Assembly (NCBI RefSeq): GCF_040581485.1
Contig: NC_090129.1
Span: 62,001 to 126,000 of the forward strand
Direction of reading: 5' to 3'
Source of the DNA: Linepithema humile
Taxonomy: Eukaryota; Arthropoda; Insecta; Hymenoptera; Formicidae
Length of the DNA stretch: 64,000 bases
Part shown: in pieces, positions 35,701-48,280 of the stretch
How the letters are laid out: every line of letters begins with the position of its first letter
Position numbering within the stretch: the stretch's first letter is position 1
Notes under the pieces: generated by a model
Databases searched by the model: none
Told to the model about the DNA's origin: nothing
What the model saw: the letters and a program-made list of their open reading frames with translations, nothing else
Made by a program: the position numbers and the translations under genes

Positions 35701-36582
35701 ACTTTGCTAATTTGGTTTCTCTTTTGGATTTCTTATTTTCTAGCATGGAACTTGTCCCATTTGCAGACAAAATTTGGGAGATCAAAACTCGGCTGAAGCC
35801 AATCAAGCTACTGGAACTAGCTTAGCTGAATCCGCTTTAGCCGGAACTAGTTTTGCTGCTTTATTTAGGTAAGTTGATAGATATTTAAAGAAGAAATATA
35901 CAATTTTTATCTTTAGCGTTGAGATTTGTTGAACATTTTTTATAAACCAAACATATTATTGAATAATACATCAGTTACAAAAATAATTGTAATATTTTTG
36001 TATCGATACATATCAATATTCGATGAAAATTCTAAAACGAGATCTAACCCAAATTATCATTTCATTTATTGACTCGATTTTCTTTATTAGATAATTTAGG
36101 TTTTCATGTGTAAAAGAGTGAAATGAATGTAGCTGTTGTTTTAGAAGAATCTGCTTTAGACGGCATTATTTAAGCAATTTTCTCTCGATTTTCTTTTGTT
36201 ACTTTTACAAAAGTAACAGCATCGATAAATGCTTTTAATGCATTATTATTTAGTGGCACTGGCGGATCCTGGGGGGGGGGGGTTAACCCTCCCCCCCTCT
36301 TCCAAGTTAAAAAACATCAATTTTGCTGGATCTGTTTCAAAAATCTTGGTAAAAATGCATTAAAGCAGGTCAAACCCCCCCTCCCCTTTATTATCGACAT
36401 CAGGATCCGCTAGTGTTTAGTGGTATTAGCAATATATATATTCTCTTTCTCTCTTTCTCTCTCTGTGTGTACAAGGCAATATCTATATCTATTGTAGAGC
36501 AGCAAATGAAGCAAATCGAACAGGACAACCAATCAGCCGAACATCGTCTACTTCATCATCTACTTCATCATCTACAGAGTAG
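32047..36582 (+). CDS. RNF126: RNF126/RNF115-type RING E3 ubiquitin ligase
   Basis: This E3 ligase ubiquitinates clients in the cytosol, including mislocalised proteins in the BAG6 pathway; the fly relative is Iruka. Eight exons, 32047-32130, 33622-33753, 33840-34024, 34407-34529, 35031-35191, 35523-35638, 35744-35868 and 36498-36582, join in frame to 336 residues. The N-terminal four-Cys zinc finger (FFCHKCSVEIE and YTCPRCASGF) is followed by an acidic low-complexity part, the conserved NPGDYVWGRDGLDAIVTQLL block and a RING-H2 finger with ligands Cys234, Cys237, Cys252, His254, His257, Cys260, Cys271 and Cys274. The Ser/Thr tail (SRTSSTSSSTSSSTE) ends the protein. The long first intron and the MITE in the last intron are the only oddities. 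AATAAA at 37025 may end the transcript. Confidence 0.94.
36257..36415. mobile_element. 159-bp hAT-type MITE with 8-bp target duplication
   Basis: The ends CACTGGCGGATCCTG and CAGGATCCGCTAGTG are inverted, and TTTAGTGG is duplicated exactly at 36249-36256 and 36416-36423. An 8-bp duplication identifies hAT-superfamily transposition. G- and C-rich homopolymers follow the left end and precede the right end. It lies in the last intron of the RING ligase. Confidence 0.9.
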
Positions 36583-38567
36583 TTCCAATACTTGTTGAAA
36601 TTTGAGAGTGATATTTTTCATTCAATTACCTATTTAACCGAATGTATATCTATTTTCAACACACTGATACCATTTCTGGCACTTTTTGTCTTTAGTAATG
36701 CATATATATCTCTCTTTACAGATAATATAAGATATTAACTACAAAATTTAAATCATTAGCTCTTAAACGTAATTGATATTGTCTTAACTTGAAGTGCTGT
36801 GTTCAAAAAGATAGTTTCATTTTGCTTTCGGCCAATTGTAAGCATAAATCGATATCAGTTTAAATCGGTTTGTTTGACTCTTTTAAAGAAGATTGAATTG
36901 GACACTAGATTGTCTCATATGATCCTTAATAATATCATTTGATTCAGTATCTGTAAATACTTGATTCAATAATTCTTGTGAAATGTGCCACGCATTGACG
37001 AATTATGAGCGTTATTACGTCTCTAATAAAAAGAGACTTTTTTTATGTTCTAATGTCAGTAAAATTGGAGGCGCAATTTACGTTTATTATAAAGATTATT
37101 TATATATGAGTATTTTTGTTTTGATTGGCATTAATTCTAGCAAACTCCGAACGGTAGATAATTTTCTAATACTTGTATTATATTTAGATTAAAAGAAAAG
37201 AGAGAAAATTATTTTTATGTCGCCGAGACTCAGTAAAATTGATACATACATTATTTAATGACTGTAAATGAGTTTAAAAATTCGCAATTTAGGGGACAAA
37301 CAACTATTAAATTCAAACGGACAAGTGCGATGCAATATATATATAAGTATTGAATACCATGAATATCGTGAATAAATACCGTGTGCATTAAACAGAACAA
37401 ATTGATCGAGGATAGAAGATACTGTTTTCTCTGCAGAAATACATTTAGAACTCATTAAAATACATCACATGAATCAACAAATCATTATAAAAAGCTGACA
37501 GAGTTAACTAAAACAAATGCACATCAAAATTACATTATTTCGTTTTTTACTTTTTTTTTACTTTAGTAAGAATAAAGTATACTGAAGATAAATAATCATT
37601 TAAAAAAAATTTTTTTTAAGCTTTATGTAACTGTCAATGACTGTCATATTACATGCATGTATACACAATCTTGATTTCCATCTGAGTCTCGACGAATAAA
37701 GGTACGAGTATGGAACGAATAGCCTTCGTTTCAATCATCTTGATGTCTAAAACCGTTTCATGCGAAATTTCCCTGCTAATTTTCAGAAAAATGATTTTTA
37801 CAATACAATGATACAAATGATATAAGACATGGCACGAGTAACACCAGATTCTATCGTGCATAAGTACGCAGCGTACCTACATACTTCTGTAACAAAGATG
37901 ATATACTTGAGAGAGAATATGCGCATCCTTGAAGATAAACCCTTACACTGCAGCAATTGATACAGTTACACAGTTGTATAAACATAAGATAGATTATAGT
38001 GTAAAAAATATAATTAGCGTTCAAATAATATATCTAAATTTTTTGGCCGATGTGTCGCGCGTATATGAAATGGAGCGTCTTTACTTGTGTTACGCGATGG
38101 ACAACGTACTAGTATGCGTTTATATAACAAAAATATCAAGTTATATGCTACTAAACATCTACTCAAATTTTATGCTTTGTATACTCTATTGCGCGTTTTC
38201 CTAAACTTCAACGATAATCCACTACTTATTTTGAAAAGAAAAAAAAAGTATTTCAATACTAAAATAAAGAGAGTGTTAAGATTGAATGAAGTTTAGCTTA
38301 TGCAAACTTACAACTACTAGCATCTGATTTCTTTCTTTCGATAAACAGAACGGAGATAAAGAATACCAATATGCCTACATAGGCAATGATTTATATTGCA
38401 TCCATAATAGATCACAATTTAATTTTTGTTTTAACAACAAGAAAAAGATTCTGTGTACTCTTGCAAAACCTAATATCCCGTCAAACCCGCAAGTCTGCAC
38501 ATTTATATCTAAAGTGAATACAAATCGTTTTATTGTCAATTAAGTAATTGCGAAAATGTCAAATGTA

Positions 38568-38804
38568 CAGTTAGGAGCATCGAAAGCTATCCATTCGGGT
38601 ACCTCTCAGTTTTTAAAAGCATCTACTACTACTTCTTTATTTCTCCATTTTTTTTCTTGGATATTAGATGAAGATTTGGCGTCCACCTCCATCTACTAAT
38701 CTTCATCCGATATTCAAGAGAAAATGGAAAAGTAAAGAATGTAGTAAATAATTTTGGAAAGTGGTAAAGGCATCCGAGTGGATAGCTTTTGATGCTCCTG
38801 ACTG
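38568..38804. mobile_element. 237-bp Tc1/mariner-type MITE (TA target site)
   Basis: CAGTTAGGAGCATCGAAAGC at the left pairs with the right end, whose inverse reads CAGTCAGGAGCATCAAAAGC. TA flanks both sides (38566-38567 and 38805-38806). Ends starting CAGT plus a TA duplication indicate mobilisation by a Tc1/mariner transposase. Confidence 0.85.
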
Positions 38805-39236
38805 TACATTAAAATTTTCAGATTAATTGGACCTTTTAGTTATATATATATTTTTTTCTTTATATATAGTGAAAATACGTCAATTACAAAAAAAAATATC
38901 TGTTGCAATGTGGTCACTGAGATCAACATTTGGTTCAGTTGCAAAATAAATACATTAATTGTGCAGACGTTATAAATGAAAGAACAAACGATATTATTGT
39001 TCTAACAGTAGTAACGTTCAAAATAATATTGATATATCATATTTTTTTGGAAAAACGTATTTTCTCTAACCATTAGTGCATTCTCTTTATGTTCCTCATA
39101 TTTTTTAATGTATTAATAAACAGTAACTTTTGTTTATAGTATAACAAAATGGAATATGTGTTTATATAATACAAAATTCCATATTTTTGGGTGTGTGCGT
39201 GTACGCGCGCGCGTGCATGTGTATAAAATAAATATG

Positions 39237-39268
<32 letters not shown>

Positions 39269-39276
39269 TACACACA

Positions 39277-39647
39277 CAGAGTGCATCATACATGTGGGAT
39301 CCATTTTAGGATTGATGGATAAAGTCTACTAAAATAATGGAAAAAAATTTGCAAGTCTATTTGACCATATTTTCACAAGTTGTACCCATTTTTTGTATTT
39401 CAATACTTGATCTTTTCAATGCTACGGACATATGTATGCATCTTGACACAATAAAAATTTCCGTAGTCTACGCTGATGACTTTTGTAGGATGCACATGTG
39501 CGCCCATTAGCATTCAAAGCTTTAAGAAGTACTGAGAAATGATTAACTTGAAAACTATCAAATAAAATACATGCTTATATAAAATTTTTTTTCATTCTTT
39601 TTGTAGACCATCACTAATGTGAATCCTACATGTTATAATACACTCTG
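39277..39647. repeat. 371-bp element with inverted ends
   Basis: CAGAGTGCATCATACATGTG at the left matches the inverse of the right end (CAGAGTGTATTATAACATGT) imperfectly. The right flank is TA; the left flank is within a CA microsatellite, so the target site cannot be read. Confidence 0.6.
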
Positions 39648-40879
39648 TATATGTATGTATTAATATAAAAGATATAGAATTTAACGATGTTTATACGTGC
39701 TTTTTAGCAGATAATAGTCTATATAAATTTAGTAGTAGAATACTATGGGATATATTTATTCGTCAATAAAGAAAAATATCTAATGTAATCTCGGATCCAG
39801 GCGTTATTTTTCTTAACACTTTTATTAGCATTTTATATCAGGAAAACAGCAAACGCAATATGTGAAAATATACAGTTATATATTTGTACACTCTGATATG
39901 TCCACAACTAGACAGTTTGATACCAATGTAAGATGAACAATGGTCGTGAGTATAACACAATGCGAAGTATGAAGCATCTATTTAGGTAACGATAAGTACA
40001 AAGCCTAATAAAATTCGGGGAAATGGAGTGATCGTTAAATTAAAAATCAAAGGTCTAGATTGACTGAATGATATTTCCTTCTCGGGTTTTGTTTACCCAC
40101 TCCTGGAAATAGATTGGAGATTAAAAGGATTACAACTATGTGTAATAGTGAATTCGGTTGGATGCGCACTAGTACAGATTAAAGTTTGTTATACGTTTTA
40201 ATTGTACCAACAAAATATAATACAAAACACTTTATAATGCTCAATATACATATATAATCTACTAAAAACAATCATAGTAAAATGGTAAATTTTACTAAGC
40301 ATTTCATAGATTTACTGTACTATGCGTATGACATTTCAACGTGTACCAATGCGCATTAATGTGTCCAATTAAATTTATTATAAGGTCATGGTTCATGCCA
40401 TATAAAATCATCGAATATGGTTGATAACTTTTCATTTTATCTTAAATTTCACACATCTCACTGCTAACAGGATCCTTGTACTCCATATTGTTTAAATTTT
40501 ATGATTTATTTATTGTATTATTACGTTGCAAAAACAGATAACTTCTCATTAAGTGGCCAAATTACATTTTAAAATGCAAATGTCGCGTTCTAATTTCATT
40601 TAGAATCTTCTAAGATAAAACTTATATTTACATTTTTTATGCCATACGCACACGTTCTATTACGCGAAGCAGCTCTGTTCAGTTTAAAATAATTCGATCG
40701 ATTAAAAAGAAAGCTATTTTTTCGATTGTTTGAGACGTTATCAAAAGACGTTTATAAATGTAAAATTTCTCGTGCAAAAAATTTTTTTATACATCGCTTT
40801 ACATTATATACAAATACATATATACACACAATCGCAATAAAAAAATAGATTGTACATTACAGTTGCGACTATATATACA

Positions 40880-41045
40880 GGATAGGGCATTTTTAATGTA
40901 TTCCAAGCTGTTATCTCTGAAAGCGCCAGGTTCAGATCAACATTACTGCCTCCTTAAACTCAAACAATTTTCTTCTAAAACATTTTTTGCATTAAAATGC
41001 GTATACGCATAAAGTATACTTTCAGAGACAACAACTTGTAACAAT
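40880..41045. repeat. MITE-like inverted repeat
   Basis: CAAGCTGTTATCTCTGAAAG near the left and CTTTCAGAGACAACAACTTG near the right are inverted with few mismatches. The borders are not defined. Confidence 0.5.
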
Positions 41046-41420
41046 TTAATATATAAACTCACCGTGACTGTTCTTGCTGATTCTATACGTGCAAAGAACA
41101 GAAATAAGTTTCGGGCGATGATTTGTCCGATTTGTCCAATATAACATTAATTTCAATTATTTATATAATGCAATTATATGTATATTTATACATATAACAA
41201 TATCAACTTAACTTGCTCTTAAAATTTTCAACCACTAAAATTTGCTTGATATACGCTTATTATTTGTAATTACAGTTTTTCCGTATGTCTAGCAGTGATT
41301 CTTTTCTTTCTTTTACGCCGGAAATAATTAATACTGATTGTGAGTAATAACACTGGCTAATCATCAGCTGTCTGTTTTATAAGTGATATTGGCTGCGCCA
41401 TTGTTATATCATAAAAGAAT

Positions 41421-44249
41421 CTATTCATTCGTTATTTGATTGGTGGGTTCGTTTTTCATGCTTTCTATCTGTTCTGAAATAACGATTTCAGACTGATCCG
41501 TTTCTTTATGCAGCGCTATGATAATTTTTTGCTCGGTGGAAGACTGACTATCGGAAGAGCCTTCTTGTGTCGAAGTAGCAGCTTCCTAAAATTTAATATA
41601 TTCGTTATATTGCATTTGTTAGATAACAATTGCATTTGATTGTGACGGCATGGTGTGTCTGAAAAATGAGTTATACTTACCGTGCTTCGTATCTTAGTAT
41701 GTGTTTTGATGTGTTTTGTTAGATGATCGGATCGCATAAATTTCTTGGTACACTCGGGACATTGAAAACGTTTCTCCCCTGTATGAGTTCTACGATGCCT
41801 TTGAAGTTCATCAGATCTGGTAAATTTTTTACCGCAAAATATCCAACTACAGACGAATGGTCGTTCACCGGTGTGCCAACGTAAATGCGCACGTAAGTGA
41901 CTCGTTTTCCCATATACTTTATTACATCCAGCGATATGGCATATGTGTTGCCGCTTTCTGCTCATATCTCTGTTCCTACAAAATTATTATTCAAGTATTA
42001 GTAAAGTGTTTTTGGAGATGTGACATTTTTCAGCAGTGTTGCAATTACGAATAAACATCCGTGTTTAATATAATTGAAAGGAATTATCGTTTACCTGTCT
42101 CCGTCGCCGCAATTGGGACACGTACACGCGACTCTTCTACGATGCTGCTTAGTGTCACTGTCGGTATTGGAGTTGGTTGCACTTGATACTTGATGTTGAT
42201 GAGAAATGGGAGCAGCGGATGTCGTCAAGGTGCCGTTCGACTGAAGAGTTTGGAGAATTTGCCATTTGGTAGGATCACTCGAGTCGAGTTGTACAGTTGG
42301 CGTAGCGACGATAGGTGTAGCCGCGGTAGCGGGCAACGTTTGCATCGCAGTCGGTTGTAACGCGCTCGCTGGTATTACTTGCACATTGCCTAAACCTGGA
42401 ATGTTTTGTACAGGTATCGATTGCAAAAAGCCATTGGTCGTATTTATTCCAGCGGCTGGCTGAATTTGCATTATGCCTCCGTTGCTTACGCTCCTCATCA
42501 TGTTACCTTGTTGCGCGGTTAAATTCGCTAACGCAGATGCGGGAATAAGTGTTAATTGTTGCCCTTGCGCACCTGTATAAGCAGAAATAAATCATTGCTG
42601 AATACAAAATTATAATGGATAAAGTACAAAGATAAAATATTTATTGATTCTTTTCTCGCTTTCAACTCGCATTTGTTTCTATCGGAGTAAAAAAAAAACA
42701 GTTAATATTTACACTATGATTGACTGTCTGTAATCACGATAATTATTAAATCGTGCAAAGATAACAGAAAAGAGACTTAAGAGTCATAGCTAAATATTAT
42801 TTTTTGTTGTTGTTGTCCTTGATTAGTGGAAAGCGTAGGAGCCTTGTTTAATTTTAAACGGTTAAATTATTGTTTTTATTTAAATGATGCATTTTGTAGC
42901 TTTAATTATCGTGATTTCACAAAGTCAATCACAATGTAAACATTAATTGTAGTAACAAATGTATCTCGTGTATATCTGAAACTACTCCTCTTTTCTCTAC
43001 AGACAGTGTTGCAAATAAATAGGAATGTCTAAATGTACACATACAATGATATTTATTTATTCACCTGTAATTGTAATAGGTTGCATTGTTGGTTGGGCCG
43101 ACTGTGCAGCAGGAATATGTATTATTTGTCCACCAGTTAGTCCAGTAGCATCAATATTAGTTACTTTAATGTCACCTTCTACCGTTTCTGGCGGCCTTGT
43201 TAAAGTGGATAATGTCTGCACGTCAATCTTCTGGCCATCCTTTGTAGTAATAACATTAGTATTTCCTGTTATGCTTCTTCCTAATGTGCCTATTCCAAGA
43301 ACCTAAAAAAATGTGTAATGTAAAATTTAAAGAAAAAAACACTATATCAAATTGTATATATAATATTGAAATTTCAAAGTATATTTATACTTGAACATTG
43401 CTAGGAGTCGCAACTGTTGTACTCCAAGTCGCTACGCTTGACGATGGAGAAGAGGATTGTTGCATTTGTTGTTGTTGTTGCTGTTGCTGCGATGCTGATG
43501 ATGGCGGTGGTGGTGGCGGTGGCGGTGGCTGTTGCTGCTGCTGTTGCGACGGCGTTTGTTGCTGCTGCTGTATAACTTGTTGCACAACTTGTTGTACCTG
43601 TTGCTGTTGTACTTGAGCTTGCGCTACTTGTTGCTGTTGCTGCTGGACCGATTGTACTATCTGTTGCTGAGTTTGTTGTTGGACGACTTGCTGCTGCGCT
43701 TGTTGATGTGCAACTTGTTGAGCTACTTGCGTTACTTGCTGACTCTGTAGTGACATTTGTTAAATATTTATATGGTAAGAAAGAAAAAATATTCTTTATT
43801 GTTGAATGTGATTTATCTTTACCTGAAGACTTTGTAATTGTGGTATATTAGCAATTTGCACTTGTTGGATCTGACCATTTGGTGTAATTATCTGCGCTAC
43901 TTGAGGTATTTGCTAAAATCAAAATAAACATTTCGTCAATATATTTTACTCATGTTTTACAAGAATTTATAATATCTATAAACTTACAAAGTATCAAATG
44001 CTTAATTTCAACTTAGTTAGTTGATTATTTCGTTTGGCTTACTTGCGTAATTTGGGGTATCATCTGCGTCGCGGGCATGTTGAAAACGCTAGATAAGGCT
44101 TGAATAGGAAAATGTACAGTTTGATAAACGGTTTGTCCATTACTGGCAGTGACTGGTACTTGCACAGGCACTGTTTGTTGAACATGCTGCATAGGAAACT
44201 GGAGGGGCCTTACTTGTACGCTTTGACCTGTAATAAGTTACTCGATTAT

Positions 44250-44317
<68 letters not shown>

Positions 44318-45976
44318 ATATATATATATATGCACTTGCTTGATATTTAAACAATACAAGATTTTCTCTTTTACATCAGAGATTTTATATCAAAGATTTT
44401 GCTCAACAAAAAACAATATATTAAATTGTTCAAAGTTTTCTAGTTATTTTCCATGAAAATTATTCCAACGGGTTTCCACCTTGACAAATTCGCGAGATAG
44501 GCGGGATGCGGGATGCCAGGACGCAACCAGGATGCGATTAAACGTCATGCGGGAAATCAAGAGTTGTTCTTGACCAGTCAAAAGACTAAGACATTATCTA
44601 ATTATGGCCATCGAGATATCCCTTTTGACCAAATACACATTGTGCAGACATCGCTCGGCATTAATTTGTTATGCTAATTGTTTTGAAATATTTGATAATT
44701 AGAAAATTTGAATCTCTAAAATGTGACTCTTCAAACATAAGAGTTGTCAATTGTGGAAAGACAATATTCTGTAGAAAGAATGTGCATGTAAGATTGTAAT
44801 AAAAGACATACCCGTTGGCAATTGGACTGTTTGTCCTGTAATATTTTGTATGATCGAAGTGGGAAAGACATTCGGTGCTCTTATGAGACTAACTGGTTGC
44901 GGCGTAATAATAGTCTGGCCGTTTGCTAATTGTACTTGCTGACCAGCAAGTTGCATTTGCTGGCCGTTTGCAGTAGCAAATTGCATGGCTGGTTGCGCTT
45001 GATGATGGCCACTCGCCGCGGACATCGCAGAGGATGGAATAAATAGAGCTTCCTGGCCATCTATGTTGACAGTCTGCATTTGTGGAATTACACTATAGCT
45101 GAGTTGTTGTTGATGCGGTTGTTGTTGCGGTTGAGCTTGTTGCTGTTGCTGCTGCTGCTGCTGCTGTGGCTGATTTTGTTGCTGTTGTTGTTGAAGAGCA
45201 GCTTGTGTTTGAGTGCTAATAATCTGAGCACCCTGAAATAAAGTGAGTTTTTACACAGATCAAAACCGAATGAGAAACTAAAAAATATGTAATAAGATGT
45301 ACAGCATAAAAGTTGTATTTGTCGAAATATTATAACATCATTCTCATTTTACATACTTGCAAGAATTGATGAGGTAGCGATTGAACGGAGATTGCTTGCG
45401 CTCTTTGCTGATCATGTTGCGATTGTTGAGCTTGTAAAGGCACAAAGTTTTGCAAGGTAATAACTTGCGGTTGCTGCTGCTGCTGCTGAGCTTGTTGCTG
45501 AACATCTTGTTGCTGCTGCAGTTGTTGCAATACATTTGCACTTAAAAAACGAATTTGCGATTGGGCAGTTTGCTGTTGTTCTAATTGTTGCTGATCCGTT
45601 TCATCTTGTTGCTGTTGCTGCGTCTGTGTTTGCAAAGGATCATGATCCTCGATTTCTTCCTGCAAATGATTATTTCTTTGTTTCTCAAAAGTCAATCTTG
45701 TATTATCTTATTTTTATTGTGCTTAGTGTAGCAGAATATACATTAAGCCTCGCTAATTATTATCCTTATCAATCTATAGCTATGACATGGAATACTTATG
45801 GAATTGTTTATCACAATCAATATTAATATCACAATTAATATCACAATTAATATTAATATTAATGTTAAAATATTAAAAAATAAAACTTGCAAAAGTAAGC
45901 TACAAAAATGCTACTAAGGTATAAGAAGCATCTATCTTACTTGTGAAATATTCCTTCCGTCTATACTTCGTTTCAT
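41421..45976 (-). CDS. Spps: Sp1-4-type zinc-finger transcription factor
   Basis: A sequence-specific nuclear factor that binds GC boxes; the fly Sp1-4 relative Spps acts at Polycomb response elements. Ten exons, 45976-45941, 45659-45357, 45232-44812, 44227-44043, 43912-43823, 43744-43391, 43302-43065, 42572-42095, 41975-41681 and 41585-41421, sum to 2565 bp, giving 854 residues. Long Gln-rich activation domains (with one run of nine Pro) precede the Buttonhead box (CTCPNCGDGDR) and three C2H2 fingers: Cys714/Cys719/His732/His736, Cys744/Cys749/His762/His766 and Cys774/Cys777/His790/His794. Finger contact residues KTSHLRA, RSDELQR and RSDHLTK are the canonical Sp/KLF set. The Gln-rich N-terminus distinguishes it from the Sp5-9 (buttonhead) class. 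The first coding exon has 12 codons, so the promoter is likely in the CpG-rich DNA upstream. Confidence 0.95.
44256..44331. repeat. TA microsatellite in an Sp-factor intron
   Basis: A long TA run interrupted once by GA lies in intron 3 (between exons 3 and 4), about 30 bp upstream of the acceptor of exon 4. In transcription direction it occupies the branch-point region. Confidence 0.95.
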
Positions 45977-46639
45977 GATGAATTATTGTGTTTTGCACTA
46001 TTTATAACAAGGATGTGCTAGGAATCCATAGTGCAATGAATATAATTAGTTGCCCAAAATTTTTCTAAAACTCTGAAAAAAAAAAAGATTTTTCTCAAAA
46101 ACCGCAGTTGTATAAAAACACATAATTTCTAAGAAATTATCCATTGAAATCTAGCTAATGTATACAAATATTATACACCTTAGAAAATTATGCTAAAGTT
46201 ATAATATATAGCTAGGATAGTTGATTGTGTGACAAAGATAATTAAATAAATGTAAAAAAATCTATTGATAAAGGAATAAAAGTAGAATTAAAAGAGATTA
46301 GAAAAATCTAAAAATTTAACAATAGACTCATTTATAAAAGAATACAAATTTGCTGATAAATTTAGATAATATAAATGTTCCAAACTGAAAGTAAACTTTT
46401 GAACTGCTGTCTTTTGAATGAACGTTAATTTTTAAGCTTAATTTTGTCTCCTGCACTGTTCTCTTGCTATTTCACATTTAGCATGCAATTAAATTCATTG
46501 CACACGTCATATTTTCATTTTGAATATATGTAGAATAAAAATACAGATAAGTAAAATAAAAATACAGATAAGTTAAAAGTTGAAGTAATTTGACCGTAAT
46601 ACAATGAGATTGAAATGTAAAGGTGAGAAAGGATAAAAT

Positions 46640-48280
46640 AAAGTTTTCTCCGAAAGATTTGCAAGTGTCAAGTGTAGACAGTAGCGTGTGCAGTTTTAAA
46701 AGTCGCGCTCTACCGCTCCGTAACCGTTTGATCAGCGCGGGAACAAAGAAGGTCGCGAGCGTGAATCGCGAGCATGTATCTCGAGAACCCGATCGAGGAC
46801 CGCCTCTTTACGCCCCTGTTTCCACCCGCTGCAACCCGATTCATATCAGACACGCGCGCGAACTCCAACACAATGGCAAAGTGGCATGTGTGTCATCACA
46901 CCGCCCACTCGGCCGTTCGTGCTCTCACGCGGGTACCTGTGATAACGAGGAAGGCAGACTCACGATGCCAGCCTCCACCCACTTTGCACATGGGACTCCA
47001 CCTAACTTGGAAACAAACACGTGTTGCCTCGTGCGAAAGATATCCACACGCTCCCAGTCCACGCTAACACCAAATATCAGAGCACACCACCGTGTTTGTC
47101 GACACTGGTTCAAATCTTTCCTTTCGTCTTTCCTTTAGAAAGCGCGCAAAGGTACACGTAGCTCACAAAGAATTGCCTCAGCATGAGCCGGTCAAGATGG
47201 AGCTGTGCCCACGTCGTTTCATTGTTTGCAAGCGCGGGAGCGATCGCAACTGCATCATTCGCAAGAGCTTACTCAACTGAAGAAGAGCGATTATTTCGTT
47301 TGCCTTCGTTTTGTGTATCTCGACGCACAGCACACATATACACACGCACATGCCACACGCGACACGTATTGTGTGTGCGCTCGCGCGCTATGCTGTAACT
47401 ATTGGTAGCTGTTACACTCGGCCACGCATCACTACGTTGATCGATATGCGATCGAGCACGATTAGCGCAACATTAGCCACAGTCTGGGATTGTCGTCAAA
47501 TCGATCAGTTGACGATTCTCACATCGAACGTAGCGTTTAATGTTCTGTGCGATATTCCTCGTTCAATCGTGCATCGAACACGATGACGCACACAGTGTTA
47601 CTATCAAGCAGAGAGAAGAGTCGATGAAAGGCGATGGAATACGCGATTCGTACGCGACTCGTTAAATTCAAGCGATCCTCGACACGTGCATATGTATTCT
47701 GTATTCACCAACACACCCGTCTCGTTTAGTCGTCCGTATTTACGTATCACGGAAATGACACGACGAATACTGACAAATACTGACCGCACCGCCATAAGCG
47801 AACTAGGAGAGTACAGACGCGTACGTATTCACTGAAACGGAGCCAATGGGCGGTGCGCGAAATGGCAACGTCGCTGTATCGTACACCAGGATGGCACAGA
47901 CTCGCTGATTGGTTGGTTATTGTGCGCGTCTGGCCCGACTGTAGCTAGCTCCATCTCAGTGATGCCAAAATGAGGACGCGTCTCACACGACAAAATCGTA
48001 AATCCGAGTACATGTGTTGCGCAGAATGCATTGCGCAGCACATGTACGCGGATTCTCAATGGTGCGCGTATAGACCGCGTCTGCATTTTGGCGTTATTGC
48101 TTCAGCTGGCTGGGGCGTCGTTCGACAGGGGCGTATGCGGGTACGACTTTGGACGCCCACTCTATTAAAGAAGGCTAAACCACGCGTACCTCCTACTTTC
48201 TCTATTCTTTTGCTTCTTCCCCTCTTTCACCTAGTACATACATCGAGCATGCATCGATAATACTGAACGTAGCAGGTAGC
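46640..48280 (-). promoter_or_regulatory. CpG-rich putative promoter of the Sp factor
   Basis: Base composition changes from strongly AT-rich to GC-rich with very frequent CpG, then returns to AT-rich after about 48.3 kb. Open frames appear on both strands, as expected where stop codons are rare, but none resembles a protein. Minus-strand donor-like sites (for example ATC|GTGAGT with GT at 46963-46962) could end a non-coding first exon that joins the Sp coding exon at 45976. Confidence 0.5.
47961..48094. repeat. GC-rich 134-bp hairpin in the putative promoter
   Basis: The left arm (ATGCCAAAATG, ACGCG, ATCCGAGTACATGTG, TTGCGCA) pairs with a right arm containing CACATGTACGCGGAT and CATTTTGGCG. 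Arms are about 60 nt with small mismatches around ATGCATT. It could be a MITE or a structured RNA. Confidence 0.6.

Larger units (their letters stand above)
36583..41420. other. Intergenic region between convergent genes
   Basis: This holds the 3' flanks of the RING ligase (+) and the Sp factor (-), which face each other. Apart from three MITE-like repeats and a CA/TA microsatellite (39187-39276), no conserved frame is visible. Confidence 0.6.

Noticed and set aside
43398..43616. Open frame on plus made of Cys, Gly and Asp runs
   Set aside because: It is the antisense shadow of the Gln/Pro-rich exon of the Sp factor on the minus strand.
46623..48260. Several open frames of 60-171 codons on both strands
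   Set aside because: They lie in CpG-rich DNA where stop codons are rare, overlap each other in all frames, and none has protein-family motifs or splice continuity.
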